Assembly (NCBI RefSeq): GCF_001729765.1
Contig: NZ_CP017181.1
Location: 744,001-808,000, forward strand
DNA length: 64,000 bases
Reading direction: 5' to 3'
Source: Enterobacter kobei
Lineage (GTDB): Bacteria; Pseudomonadota; Gammaproteobacteria; Enterobacterales; Enterobacteriaceae
The position numbers and the translations under genes are program-made. Position 1 is the first letter of the stretch. Every line of letters begins with the position of its first letter. Below, piece after piece: positions 35,934 through 44,898 of this stretch. The notes beneath the pieces were generated by a model. That model did no database searches. It was given only the letters and a program-made list of their open reading frames with translations, and was not told where the DNA came from.

Positions 35934-36638
35934 TTATAAGACAATGGGAAGAGAGGATCTCAGAGTCATATTATCGGCAGAAAGTTCCGCCTTATAAGCG
36001 AAAACCTCTACCCCCTGCTTTTGTGCCTCATTCAACAATTGCGCGTATTTAGGGTCAATATGGCGGGCAGGGGAGAACCGTTCAATGGCTGAATGCAGTA
36101 CCGCAAACAGCAGTACGGCGCGTTTGCCCGCCGCCGCAACACTCATTAGCTCCCGCAGGTGCTTCTGTCCACGTAGCGTAACCGCATCCGGGAAGTAGCC
36201 ATTTTCCTGTTCCGCTAACGTCACTGATTTTACTTCAATATAGCACTCCGGCCTGTCTTCCGCCTGTAACATGAAGTCAATTCTGCTGCTTTCATCGCCA
36301 TATTTCACTTCACTTTTATGCGTACCATAACCCACCAGTTCGGGAATAGTGCCATGGGTCAGCGCTTCCTTAACCAGTTGATTGGCGCGCAGGGTATTAA
36401 CGCAAATAAATGCCCCACTTTGTGTCTCAGTTATTTCCCAGGTATGGGGATATTTGCGTTTAGTATTTTCTGAAGTGGAATACCAGACCGTGTCACCCGG
36501 CGTGGCGCAACCGGTCATGGCTCCGGTGTTGGGGCAGTGCAGAGTGAGCGTTTTCCCCTCAGGTGTCACCACGTCGGCGAGGAAGCGTTTGTAGCGTTGG
36601 ATCAGCGTGGCGGGCTGGAGTGCAGGGCTAAACTTCAT
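35934..36638 (-). CDS. sfsA: sugar fermentation stimulation protein SfsA
   Basis: 234 residues, the E. coli length. An OB-fold N-terminal part ([32 protein letters not shown]) precedes a PD-(D/E)xK-like core ([19 protein letters not shown]). Reported as a DNA-binding or nuclease-like protein; the exact role is unsettled. Its ATG shares one base with the thpR stop (TGATG), so the two are coupled. Confidence 0.95.
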   Translation of the reverse strand: MKFSPALQPATLIQRYKRFLADVVTPEGKTLTLHCPNTGAMTGCATPGDTVWYSTSENTKRKYPHTWEITETQSGAFICVNTLRANQLVKEALTHGTIPELVGYGTHKSEVKYGDESSRIDFMLQAEDRPECYIEVKSVTLAEQENGYFPDAVTLRGQKHLRELMSVAAAGKRAVLLFAVLHSAIERFSPARHIDPKYAQLLNEAQKQGVEVFAYKAELSADNMTLRSSLPIVL

Positions 36639-37183
36639 CAGGATTCCTTCATCGTGTCGCCCAGCGTCCAGCGCTGTAGCGGCGTATAGCGTGTGCGTCC
36701 TTGAGCAAAGACAGATTCATAAAGCGCGAATGCATTGACCGGGAAAGCCCAGTGAAAACCCGGGGCCGGTAGGGCAACGGCCTGACCGGCATCGCGCAGC
36801 AGCGTGATATGCGGATGAAATGGCTGCGGGCTCTGATAACAGCCGCTGCGCGCCGCCTGCGCGCGCAGCATATTCGCCAGCTGCAATAATCCGCGCGGTG
36901 GCTGGCGCGTGCCCAGCCAGACCACGCGCGAACGTAGCCATTGCCCTGCATCGTCGAGGTGCAGCGTAAACGGCGGCTGAGAAATCCGCCCGGCCATGGC
37001 GGCTAACGCCCGCTGTTTCCCGGCACTTACGTCGCCCAGAAATGCCAGCGTCAGATGCAGGTTCGCGGCCGCAACGGGCCGACCTGCTTCCGGTGGAAAA
37101 TGTTCAGCGCGCCAGCGAACGATTTGCCGCTGAACAGGGGCGGGCAGCTCAATGGCAAAAAACAGTCGTTTTGACTCAGACAT
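36638..37183 (-). CDS. thpR: RNA 2',3'-cyclic phosphodiesterase (LigT family)
   Basis: 181 residues. Two HxTx motifs of the 2H phosphoesterase family, HLTLAFLG and HPHITLLR, form the active site. ATG at 37183 is chosen by the conserved start [14 protein letters not shown]; the frame is open far upstream but runs into hrpB on the other strand. It is divergent from hrpB and coupled to sfsA. Confidence 0.95.
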   Translation of the reverse strand: MSESKRLFFAIELPAPVQRQIVRWRAEHFPPEAGRPVAAANLHLTLAFLGDVSAGKQRALAAMAGRISQPPFTLHLDDAGQWLRSRVVWLGTRQPPRGLLQLANMLRAQAARSGCYQSPQPFHPHITLLRDAGQAVALPAPGFHWAFPVNAFALYESVFAQGRTRYTPLQRWTLGDTMKES

Positions 37184-37256
37184 ACGGGGGACTCGGTAAT
37201 GATATGCGCCGATGCTACAATGTACGCCGACTAATGTTAACCCTCTGGAGCTGTTA

Positions 37257-39686
37257 GTGTCCTCATTGCCGGTCGCCGTCGTCCTTCCCGAGCTTCTTGC
37301 TGCCTTACACCACGCCCCGCAGGTTTTGCTTAACGCGCCTACGGGGGCGGGCAAATCCACCTGGCTGCCGCTACAGATCCTCAAAGAAGGGAAGATTGCC
37401 GGAAAAATCATCCTGCTGGAGCCGCGCAGGCTCGCCGCACGCAACGTGGCGCAGCGACTGGCGGAACTGCTGAACGAAAAACCGGGCGAAACGGTAGGTT
37501 ATCGGATGCGTGCCGAAACCTGCGTTGGCCCGTCCACGCGCCTTGAAGTGGTTACCGAGGGCATTCTCACCCGCATGCTGCAAAACGATCCGGAACTGAC
37601 CGGCGTGGGGCTGGTGATCCTGGATGAATTCCACGAACGCAGCCTGCAGGCGGATCTGGCCCTGGCGCTGTTGCTGGACGTCCAGCAGGGGCTGCGCGAT
37701 GACCTCCGGCTGCTCATTATGTCGGCGACGCTGGATAACGCGCGGCTGCAGCAGACGCTGCCTGATGCCCCAGTGATTGCCTCCGAAGGTCGTGCATTCC
37801 CGGTGGAGCGGCGCTATCAGCCGCTACCTGCCCATCAGCGTTTTGACGAAGCGGTGGCTGTCGCCACGGCTGAACTGCTTCGTCAGGAGCCGGGGTCGCT
37901 GCTGCTATTTTTACCCGGTGTGGGAGAAATCCAGCGCGTACAGGAGCAACTGGCATCACGGGTGAGTAGCGACATTATTCTGTGTCCGCTCTATGGCGCG
38001 CTGTCGCTGGCCGATCAGCGTAAAGCGATCCTTCCCGCCCCGGCGGGGCAGCGCAAAGTGGTGCTGGCGACCAATATCGCGGAAACCAGTTTGACCATCG
38101 AAGGCATTCGCCTGGTGGTGGATAGCGCCCAGGAGAGGGTGGCCAGTTTTGACCCGCGCACCGGGCTGACTAAGCTGCTCACGCAGCGCATCAGCCAGGC
38201 GTCGATGATCCAGCGTGCGGGCCGTGCCGGGCGTCTTGCGCCGGGCATTTGTCTGCATTTGACCAGCGCGGAGCAAGCTGAGCGTGCCGCACAGCAAAGC
38301 ACGCCAGAAATTTTACAAAGTGATTTGTCTGGCCTGGTGATGGATCTCCTGCAATGGGGCTGTCCTGACCCTGCCCAGCTCACATGGCTCAACCCTCCGC
38401 CAGCGGTTAACCTCACGGCGGCGCGCAGCCTGCTGACTCAGCTTGGCGCGCTGGAAGGCGAGCGTCTGACGGCGCGCGGGCAGAAAATGGCGGCGCTGGG
38501 TAACGATCCGCGTCTGGCTGCCATGCTGGTGGCCGCGCAAGGGAACGATGAAATTGCCACGGCGGCCAGGCTGGCGGCTATCCTTGAGGAGCCGCCGCGC
38601 GGTGGCAGTAGCGATCTGGTACAGGCATTTTCGCGTAATCAGGGGAACTGGCAGCAGCGGGCGCAGCAGCTGGCCAAACGCCTGAATAGCCGGGGCGGTT
38701 CACCTGACAGCGATAAAATTGCCTCCCTGCTGTCAGAAGCCTTCCCGGACAGAATTGCCCGCCGCCGCGGGCTGGACGGGCGCTATCAGCTGGCAAACGG
38801 CATGGGGGCGATGCTGGACAGCGATGATGCGTTAACGCGTCACGAATGGCTGATTGCCCCGCTTTTGCTTCAGGGGAGCCACTCTCCTGACGCACGTATT
38901 TTACAGGCGTTTGCCGTAGACATTGATGCGCTGACCCGCGCTTGTCCGCAGCTGCTGCAGCAGTCCGATATCGTGGAATGGGATGAGACTCAGGGCACGC
39001 TAAAGGCGTTTCGCCGCAGTCAGATTGGCAAACTGACGCTCGGGACGAAACCGCTGGCGAAGCCGTCAGAAGAAGAGTTACACCAGGCGATGCTGAACGG
39101 CATCCGGGAAAAAGGGCTGAGCGTACTGAACTGGACGCCGGAAGCTGAACAGTATCGTATACGCCTGCACTGCGCCGCGAAGTGGCTGCCGGAACACGGC
39201 TGGCCAGCGGTGGATGATGAGACGCTGCTGGCTACGCTTGAGCACTGGCTACTGCCGCAAATGAGCGGCGTACACTCCTTGCGTGCGCTCAAGGAGCTTG
39301 ATGTTAAGACCGCGTTACAGAACTTACTGGACTGGTCATTACGTCAACGTCTGGATAGTGAGCTGCCTGGGCATTACACTGTGCCCACCGGGAGCCGGAT
39401 TGCCATTCGTTATCATGAGGATAATCCTCCGGCGCTGGCGGTACGGATGCAGGAGATGTTTGGTGAAGCCACCACACCGTCTATCGCAGAAGGGCGTGTG
39501 CCGTTGGTGCTTGAGCTGCTGTCGCCTGCGCAGCGTCCGCTGCAGATCACCCGCGATCTGGGCGCGTTCTGGGCGGGAAGTTACCGGGACGTGCAGAAAG
39601 AGATGAAAGGGCGCTATCCCAAACACGTCTGGCCGGACGATCCGGCGAATACGGCGCCGACACGGCGGACGAAGAAGTATTCGTGA
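37257..39686 (+). CDS. hrpB: ATP-dependent RNA helicase-like protein HrpB
   Basis: 809 residues from GTG at 37257, six bases after CTGGAG; E. coli has the same length and the same V/M-SSLPVAVVLPELL start. A DEAH-box type helicase: Walker A APTGAGKST, motif II ILDEFHERS, motif III SATLD, motif VI QRAGRAGR. The C-terminal HrpB domain ends in WPDDPANTAPTRRTKKYS. The physiological substrate is unknown. Confidence 0.95.
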   Translation: MSSLPVAVVLPELLAALHHAPQVLLNAPTGAGKSTWLPLQILKEGKIAGKIILLEPRRLAARNVAQRLAELLNEKPGETVGYRMRAETCVGPSTRLEVVTEGILTRMLQNDPELTGVGLVILDEFHERSLQADLALALLLDVQQGLRDDLRLLIMSATLDNARLQQTLPDAPVIASEGRAFPVERRYQPLPAHQRFDEAVAVATAELLRQEPGSLLLFLPGVGEIQRVQEQLASRVSSDIILCPLYGALSLADQRKAILPAPAGQRKVVLATNIAETSLTIEGIRLVVDSAQERVASFDPRTGLTKLLTQRISQASMIQRAGRAGRLAPGICLHLTSAEQAERAAQQSTPEILQSDLSGLVMDLLQWGCPDPAQLTWLNPPPAVNLTAARSLLTQLGALEGERLTARGQKMAALGNDPRLAAMLVAAQGNDEIATAARLAAILEEPPRGGSSDLVQAFSRNQGNWQQRAQQLAKRLNSRGGSPDSDKIASLLSEAFPDRIARRRGLDGRYQLANGMGAMLDSDDALTRHEWLIAPLLLQGSHSPDARILQAFAVDIDALTRACPQLLQQSDIVEWDETQGTLKAFRRSQIGKLTLGTKPLAKPSEEELHQAMLNGIREKGLSVLNWTPEAEQYRIRLHCAAKWLPEHGWPAVDDETLLATLEHWLLPQMSGVHSLRALKELDVKTALQNLLDWSLRQRLDSELPGHYTVPTGSRIAIRYHEDNPPALAVRMQEMFGEATTPSIAEGRVPLVLELLSPAQRPLQITRDLGAFWAGSYRDVQKEMKGRYPKHVWPDDPANTAPTRRTKKYS

Positions 39687-39703
39687 ATCAGGGGAAGAGG
39701 GGA

Positions 39704-39733
39704 GTGCGGCCTGGATTGTGCGGGCTGGATTGT
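39704..39733 (+). repeat. tandem partial copies before repeat copy 4
   Basis: Two 14-base units GTGCGGCCTGGATT and GTGCGGGCTGGATT stand directly in front of the full element, whose own first bases are GTGCGGCCTGATG. The 5' end of the element is thus present three times in a row. Confidence 0.7.
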
Positions 39734-39780
39734 GCGGCCTGATGCCCTCACCCCGGCCCTCTCCCATGGGGAGAGGGAGA
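39734..39780 (+). repeat. intergenic repeat, copy 4 of 5
   Basis: GCGGCCTGATGCCCTCACCC then the CTCTCCC / GGGAGAG dyad, between hrpB and its terminator. Confidence 0.85.
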
Positions 39781-39788
39781 AAACACTA

Positions 39789-39820
39789 AAGACTTTCCTG
39801 CAAGGAAAGTCTTGCTGTTT
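39789..39820 (+). terminator. hrpB terminator
   Basis: An 11-bp stem AAGACTTTCCT / AGGAAAGTCTT with a GCA loop, directly after the repeat element; the T-rich tail is modest (GCTGTTT). Confidence 0.7.
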
Positions 39821-39902
39821 ATTTTGAGAGATTTCTTCTTTCACAGGTCAGTGGAAGAAATGAGAATCGGGCCTTTGCGCCTGAACGTTGCGGAGAAAAA
39901 GC

Positions 39903-42428
39903 ATGGCGGGGAATGACCGCGAGCCAATAGGACGTAAGGGAAAACCCACGCGTCCGGCGAAAGAAAAGGTAAGCCGTCGTCGCCTCAGAGATGAGGACTA
40001 TGACGATGACTATGAAGACGATTATGAGGATGAAGAACCGATGCCGCGTAAAGGAAAAGGCAAAGGGCGCAAGCCTCGGGGCAAACGCGGCTGGTTCTGG
40101 CTGCTGCTGAAGCTGTTCATTGTTTTTGTTGTGCTGATGGCGATTTACGGCGTTTATCTGGATCAGAAGATCCGCAGCCGTATCGACGGTAAAGTCTGGC
40201 AGTTACCTGCGGCAGTGTATGGCCGTATGGTGAACCTTGAGCCAGATATGTCCATCAGTAAGAACGAGATGGTGAAACTGCTGGAAGCGACCCAGTATCG
40301 TCAGGTGTCGAAGATGACGCGCCCTGGCGAATTTACCGTTCAGGCGAAAAGCATTGAGATGATCCGCCGTCCGTTCGACTTCCCGGACAGCAAAGAGGGG
40401 CAGGTGCGCGCGCGTCTGACCTTTGACGGCGATCGTCTGGATACCATCGAGAACATGGATAACAACCGTCAGTTCGGTTTCTTCCGTCTCGATCCGCGTC
40501 TGATCACCATGCTCTCGTCGGCAAACGGCGAGCAGCGCCTGTTTGTGGCGCGTAACGGCTTCCCGGATCTGCTGGTGGATACGCTGCTGGCAACCGAGGA
40601 CCGTCACTTCTACGAGCACGACGGCATCAGCCTTTACTCTATCGGCCGTGCGGTACTGGCGAACCTGACCGCGGGTCGTACCGTGCAGGGGGCGAGTACG
40701 CTGACTCAGCAGCTGGTGAAGAACCTGTTCCTCTCCAGCGAACGCTCTTATTGGCGTAAAGCCAACGAAGCGTACATGGCCGTGCTGATGGATGCGCGTT
40801 ACAGCAAGGATCGTATTCTTGAGCTGTACATGAACGAGGTTTACCTCGGTCAGAGCGGCGATAACGAAATCCGCGGCTTCCCGCTGGCAAGCCTGTACTA
40901 CTTTGGCCGCCCGGTGGAAGAGCTGAGCCTGGACCAGCAGGCATTGCTGGTGGGCATGGTGAAAGGGGCGTCCATCTACAACCCGTGGCGTAACCCGAAA
41001 CTGGCGCTGGAGCGTCGTAACCTGGTCCTGCGTCTGCTGCAACAACAGCAGGTGATCGATCAGGAACTGTACGACATGCTGAGCGCGCGTCCGCTTGGCG
41101 TGCAGCCGCGCGGTGGGGTGATCTCTCCTCAGCCTGCGTTTATGCAAATGGTGCGTCAGGAGCTGCAAAGCAAGCTCGGTGATAAGGTCAAAGATCTCTC
41201 CGGCGTGAAGATTTTCACCACCTTTGACTCCGTGGCCCAGGATGCAGCAGAAAAAGCCGCGGTGGAAGGTATTCCGGCACTGAAGAAACAGCGCAAGCTG
41301 AGCGATCTGGAAACCGCCATGGTGGTGGTTGACCGCAACACCGGCGAAGTACGCGCGATGGTGGGCGGTGCCGAGCCGCAGTATGCGGGCTATAACCGTG
41401 CCATGCAGGCGCGTCGTTCGATTGGTTCTCTGGCAAAACCGGCGACCTATCTCACCGCCCTGAGTCAGCCGAATCTGTATCGTCTGAACACCTGGATTGC
41501 CGATGCGCCAATCTCACTGCGTCAGCCTAACGGTCAGGTCTGGTCCCCGCAGAACGATGATAAACAGTTCAGCGGCCAGGTTATGCTGGTGGATGCGTTG
41601 ACCCGTTCCATGAACGTCCCCACGGTTAACCTCGGTATGGCGCTGGGCCTGCCTGCGATTGTCGACACCTGGCAGAAACTGGGCGTGTCGAAAGATCAGC
41701 TGCATCCGGTTCCGGCGATGATTCTGGGGGCACTTAACCTGACGCCGATCGAAGTGGCACAGGCGTTCCAGACCATTGCCAGCGGCGGTAACCGTGCGCC
41801 GCTTTCGGCCCTGCGCTCGGTGATTGCCGAGGATGGCTCCGTGCTGTATCAGAGCTTCCCACAGGCAGAACGTGCGGTGCCTGCGCAGGCGGCCTATATG
41901 ACGCTGTGGACCATGCAGCAGGTTGTGCAGCGCGGTACTGGCCGTCAGCTGGGGGCGAAATATCCGGGTCTGCATCTGGCGGGTAAAACCGGGACCACCA
42001 ACAACAACGTCGATACCTGGTTTGCCGGTATTGATGGCCGTGAAGTGGTGATCACCTGGGTAGGCCGTGATAACAACCAGCCAACCAAGCTGTACGGTGC
42101 AAGCGGGGCGATGTCGATTTACCAGCGCTATCTGGCGAATCAGTCTCCGGTGCCGCTGAACCTGGTTGCGCCGGAAGATATCGTCGATATGGGCGTGGAC
42201 GGTTCCGGTAACTTTGTTTGCGGCGGTGGGATGCGTACCCTGCCGGTCTGGACCACCAACCCGGACTCCCTCTGCCAGCAGAGCCAGCCTGAACAGCCAA
42301 CGGGCAACCCGTTCGATCAATCTTCTCAGCCTCAGCAGCCGCAGCAACAACAGCCGCAGCAGCAGAATGAGAAGAAAGACAGCGATGGCGTAGCCGGCTG
42401 GATTAAGGACATGTTTGGCGGGAATTAA
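39903..42428 (+). CDS. mrcB: penicillin-binding protein 1B
   Basis: 841 residues. It is the bifunctional peptidoglycan synthase of the inner membrane. ATG at 39903 ([18 protein letters not shown]) follows GCGGAG at eight bases. A cytoplasmic tail rich in Asp/Tyr and Lys, one membrane helix (residues about 63-87), the UB2H domain, a GT51 transglycosylase with catalytic Glu in [13 protein letters not shown] and the transpeptidase with RSIGSLAKP (active Ser) and KTGTT follow. The C terminus is Gln/Pro-rich. The E. coli internal start for the short form cannot be ruled out here. Confidence 0.97.
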   Translation: MAGNDREPIGRKGKPTRPAKEKVSRRRLRDEDYDDDYEDDYEDEEPMPRKGKGKGRKPRGKRGWFWLLLKLFIVFVVLMAIYGVYLDQKIRSRIDGKVWQLPAAVYGRMVNLEPDMSISKNEMVKLLEATQYRQVSKMTRPGEFTVQAKSIEMIRRPFDFPDSKEGQVRARLTFDGDRLDTIENMDNNRQFGFFRLDPRLITMLSSANGEQRLFVARNGFPDLLVDTLLATEDRHFYEHDGISLYSIGRAVLANLTAGRTVQGASTLTQQLVKNLFLSSERSYWRKANEAYMAVLMDARYSKDRILELYMNEVYLGQSGDNEIRGFPLASLYYFGRPVEELSLDQQALLVGMVKGASIYNPWRNPKLALERRNLVLRLLQQQQVIDQELYDMLSARPLGVQPRGGVISPQPAFMQMVRQELQSKLGDKVKDLSGVKIFTTFDSVAQDAAEKAAVEGIPALKKQRKLSDLETAMVVVDRNTGEVRAMVGGAEPQYAGYNRAMQARRSIGSLAKPATYLTALSQPNLYRLNTWIADAPISLRQPNGQVWSPQNDDKQFSGQVMLVDALTRSMNVPTVNLGMALGLPAIVDTWQKLGVSKDQLHPVPAMILGALNLTPIEVAQAFQTIASGGNRAPLSALRSVIAEDGSVLYQSFPQAERAVPAQAAYMTLWTMQQVVQRGTGRQLGAKYPGLHLAGKTGTTNNNVDTWFAGIDGREVVITWVGRDNNQPTKLYGASGAMSIYQRYLANQSPVPLNLVAPEDIVDMGVDGSGNFVCGGGMRTLPVWTTNPDSLCQQSQPEQPTGNPFDQSSQPQQPQQQQPQQQNEKKDSDGVAGWIKDMFGGN

Positions 42429-42442
42429 TTAATTCCCTGAAT

Positions 42443-42476
42443 AAAAGGCCGCTTTATTTTAAAGCGGCCTTTTTTA
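42443..42476 (+). terminator. mrcB terminator
   Basis: A 14-bp stem AAAAGGCCGCTTTA / TAAAGCGGCCTTTT with a TTT loop and a T run, 15 bases after the stop codon. Confidence 0.92.
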
Positions 42477-42772
42477 TTGTTTACAGTCCGCAATCCTTTA
42501 AAAAAAGTTAATTCAAAATTAAGAATTCCTAAGATTCATTATTTTTTATTTAAAACATAGTCTTGTGCGCCATTATGTGCAGGAGGTTTTTAGGCTATCT
42601 GGACACTGGTAAGAATGATCTGATTTAATCGCCTCAAGGAATCACAGGCTTTCCTGAAACATGGCTGGGTTAATTACCCCTGTATGAGTGATATGAGCGC
42701 TTAAATAACATTCTGACGCACAGTATTGGGGCGGGAATGGATGACTGCATCGATATATATAAGGATATGATT
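42477..42772. promoter_or_regulatory. promoter region of the second fimbrial operon
   Basis: About 300 bases, AT-rich and without a convincing gene, between the mrcB terminator and the pilin gene. It must hold the fimbrial promoter; low GC suggests H-NS silencing. No inverted repeats of the fimS type were found. Confidence 0.45.
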
Positions 42773-43345
42773 ATGAGTAAGTATGTTCTTTCTTCATTTT
42801 TGGCTGCAAGCATAATGGCATCGCTGTCTCTGCCAGCATTTGCCGGAAACGATTCTGGCACGGTGAACTTTGCCGGGAAAGTGGTGGCCGACACCTGTGA
42901 AATTAATGTTGATGGCTCCGGTACGACCTCGTCAACCGTCACGTTCCCCGATACCTATGCGTCGGACTTTGGCACTGATGGCGCAGTGGGCACCAGCAAA
43001 ACGTTTAATATTGAAGTGAAAAAATGTGACCCGCTGGTTGCCAAACTCAACCTCAAATTCAGCGGAACGACAACGGATGCCGCGCATAAACGTCTGAAGA
43101 ACGACCTCAGCGGCGCCGGTAATGCCACCAACGTTGGCATCATCGTCAGCAATGAAAACGGCACGAAAGACGATGTGGTATTTGATGGCTCCCTGCCTTC
43201 GACGGGAACGGATGTGGCTAACGATGCGACGGGAACAAATGCCTCAGTCTTTAACTACATCGCGAAGGTGATTCAGATTGGTGATACTGCACCCACCGCA
43301 GGCCGCTATTCTTCTTCGGCAACTTTCGAGGTTGTCTATCGCTAA
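42773..43345 (+). CDS. major fimbrial subunit of the second operon
   Basis: 190 residues from ATG 42773, seven bases after AAGGA; an ATG six bases upstream is less well placed. Signal peptide MSKYVLSSFLAASIMASLSLPAFA, then a pilin domain with the Cys pair VADTCEINV and VKKCDPL and the end SSATFEVVYR. First gene of a four-gene chaperone-usher operon inserted between mrcB and fhuA. Confidence 0.88.
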   Translation: MSKYVLSSFLAASIMASLSLPAFAGNDSGTVNFAGKVVADTCEINVDGSGTTSSTVTFPDTYASDFGTDGAVGTSKTFNIEVKKCDPLVAKLNLKFSGTTTDAAHKRLKNDLSGAGNATNVGIIVSNENGTKDDVVFDGSLPSTGTDVANDATGTNASVFNYIAKVIQIGDTAPTAGRYSSSATFEVVYR

Positions 43346-43508
43346 GTCATTACTGGCAGCCTTTATGGCTGCCTTTTGGAACGTTGTATGAAGACTTTAT
43401 TTAAATTGTTATGTGGTTGTTTAATTATTTCTTGTCTGTCAGCGCAGGCCAGCGTGGTTTTGGGTGGTACTCGTATTATTTATCCATCAAATAGGTAATG
43501 ACTCCAAC

Positions 43509-44012
43509 TTACTGATAGTGTTTTATGTTCAGATAATGCCCGATGACCTTGTCATGCAGCTCCACCGATTTTGAGAACGACAGTGACTTCCGTCCCAGCC
43601 TTGCCAGATGTTGTCTCAGATTCAGGTTATGCCGCTCAATTCGCTGAGTGTAACGCTTGCTGATTACGTGCAGCTTTCCCTTCAGGCGGGATTCATACAG
43701 CGGCCAGCCATCCGTCATCCATACCACGACCTCAAAGGCCGACAGCAGGCTCAGAAGACGCTCCAGTGTGGCCAGAGTGCGTTCACCGAAGACGTGCGCC
43801 ACAACCGTCCTCCGTATCCTGTCATACGCGTAAAACAGCCAGCGCTGACGTGATTTAGCACCGACGTAGCCCCACTGTTCGTCCATTTCAGCGCAGACAA
43901 TCACATCACTGCCCGGCTGTATGCGCGAGGTTACCGACTGCGGCCTGAGTTTTTTAAGTGACGTAAAATCGTGTTGAGGCCAACGCCCATAATGCGGGCG
44001 GTTGCCCGGCAT
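43509..44012 (-). CDS. insB: IS1 transposase frame InsB
   Basis: 167 residues, identical to the InsB of copy 1. Expressed as InsAB' by frameshifting from insA. Confidence 0.95.
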   Translation of the reverse strand: MPGNRPHYGRWPQHDFTSLKKLRPQSVTSRIQPGSDVIVCAEMDEQWGYVGAKSRQRWLFYAYDRIRRTVVAHVFGERTLATLERLLSLLSAFEVVVWMTDGWPLYESRLKGKLHVISKRYTQRIERHNLNLRQHLARLGRKSLSFSKSVELHDKVIGHYLNIKHYQ

Positions 44013-44206
44013 CCAACACCATTCATGGCCATATCAATGATTTTCTGGTGTGTACCGGGCTGAGAGGCGGTGTAAGTGAACTGTAGCTGCCATGTTTTAC
44101 GGCAGTGAGAGCAGAGATAGCGCTGATGTCCGGCAGTACTTTTACCGTTACGCACCACGCCTTCAGTAGCTGAGCAGGAGGGACAACTGATGGAGATGGA
44201 AGCCAC
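43931..44206 (-). CDS. insA: IS1 protein InsA
   Basis: 91 residues from GTG, identical to the InsA of copy 1, with the zinc finger and the A6C shift site at its end. Confidence 0.95.
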   Translation of the reverse strand: MASISISCPSCSATEGVVRNGKSTAGHQRYLCSHCRKTWQLQFTYTASQPGTHQKIIDMAMNGVGCRATARIMGVGLNTILRHLKNSGRSR

Positions 44207-44898
44207 GGGAGCACCTCAAAAACACCATCGTACACTAAATCAGTAAGTTGGCACCATTACCCATCAAATAAAGCTGAAGTACAAATAGCCCTTAAAAATA
44301 AAGATCCCCATACGCGTTATCTGGTACAAAGCTGGGTCAGCTATGTCAATAATGCAAAAGCGCCCTTCGTTATTACCCCTCCTGTTTATAAGCTGCAGGA
44401 AAATCGTCAAACCCTTTTACACGTTATTTTTACTGGCGATAAAAAAAGCCTGCCATCAGACCGTGAATCGCTGTTCCTGGCGAATGTGAAATCGGTCTCC
44501 GCGTTGTCGCCTGAGCTGAAAGAGAAAAATACCCTGCAGTTCGCGATGAAAACGCGGCTGAAGCTTTTCTGGCGCCCGTCTCAGTTAAAAGAGGCCGATG
44601 CGCTGGTGGCGGATGAAAAAATCACGTTCCGTCGTCAGGGCGACACGCTTATTGCTAAAAACCCCACGCCGTTTTACGTCTCCTTTGGCGAGCTGGCCGT
44701 GGGCGGGAAAAGCGTACCGGTGAAAGAGACCGAAACCACGCCGGGGGCTATTTCGATGATGGTTGCACCGTTTAGCGAGCAGCATTTTGCGTTGCCAAAA
44801 GGGGCGACGGGTGCGGTGACCTGGACGGCAATCAATGATTTTGGGGCGCAAACCCCTCAGCGCAAGCAGGCCCTTTAACGGGATCGTGTTGGAATGCT

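Larger units (their letters stand above)
43494..44261 (-). mobile_element. IS1, copy 2
   Basis: Exactly 768 bases, inverted relative to copy 1, with a perfect 9-bp target duplication CATCAAATA (43485-43493 and 44262-44270). Encoded InsA and InsB are identical to copy 1, as are the two ends where compared, so both insertions are recent. It splits the chaperone gene and is probably polar on usher and adhesin. Confidence 0.98.
43388..44878 (+). pseudogene. fimbrial chaperone, split by IS1
   Basis: ATG at 43388 begins a signal peptide (MKTLFKLLCGCLIISCLSAQA) and the PapD-type start VVLGGTRIIYPSN; IS1 cuts in after 106 bases. Removing IS1 and one 9-bp duplication restores 237 residues, with KAEVQIALKNKDPHTRYLVQ, LQFAMKTRLKLFWRP and the ending GAVTWTAINDFGA. 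Without a chaperone the pilins of this operon would be degraded, unless another chaperone stands in. The 3' part has no signal peptide. Confidence 0.93.

Noticed and set aside
40203..41168. Long minus-strand ORF of 321 codons
   Set aside because: Antisense shadow of mrcB; the translation is rich in His, Gln and Arg as expected from reverse reading.
10000..44261. The two IS1 copies as ends of a composite transposon
   Set aside because: Each copy has its own 9-bp duplication, and the 33 kb between them are core genes in the standard order.
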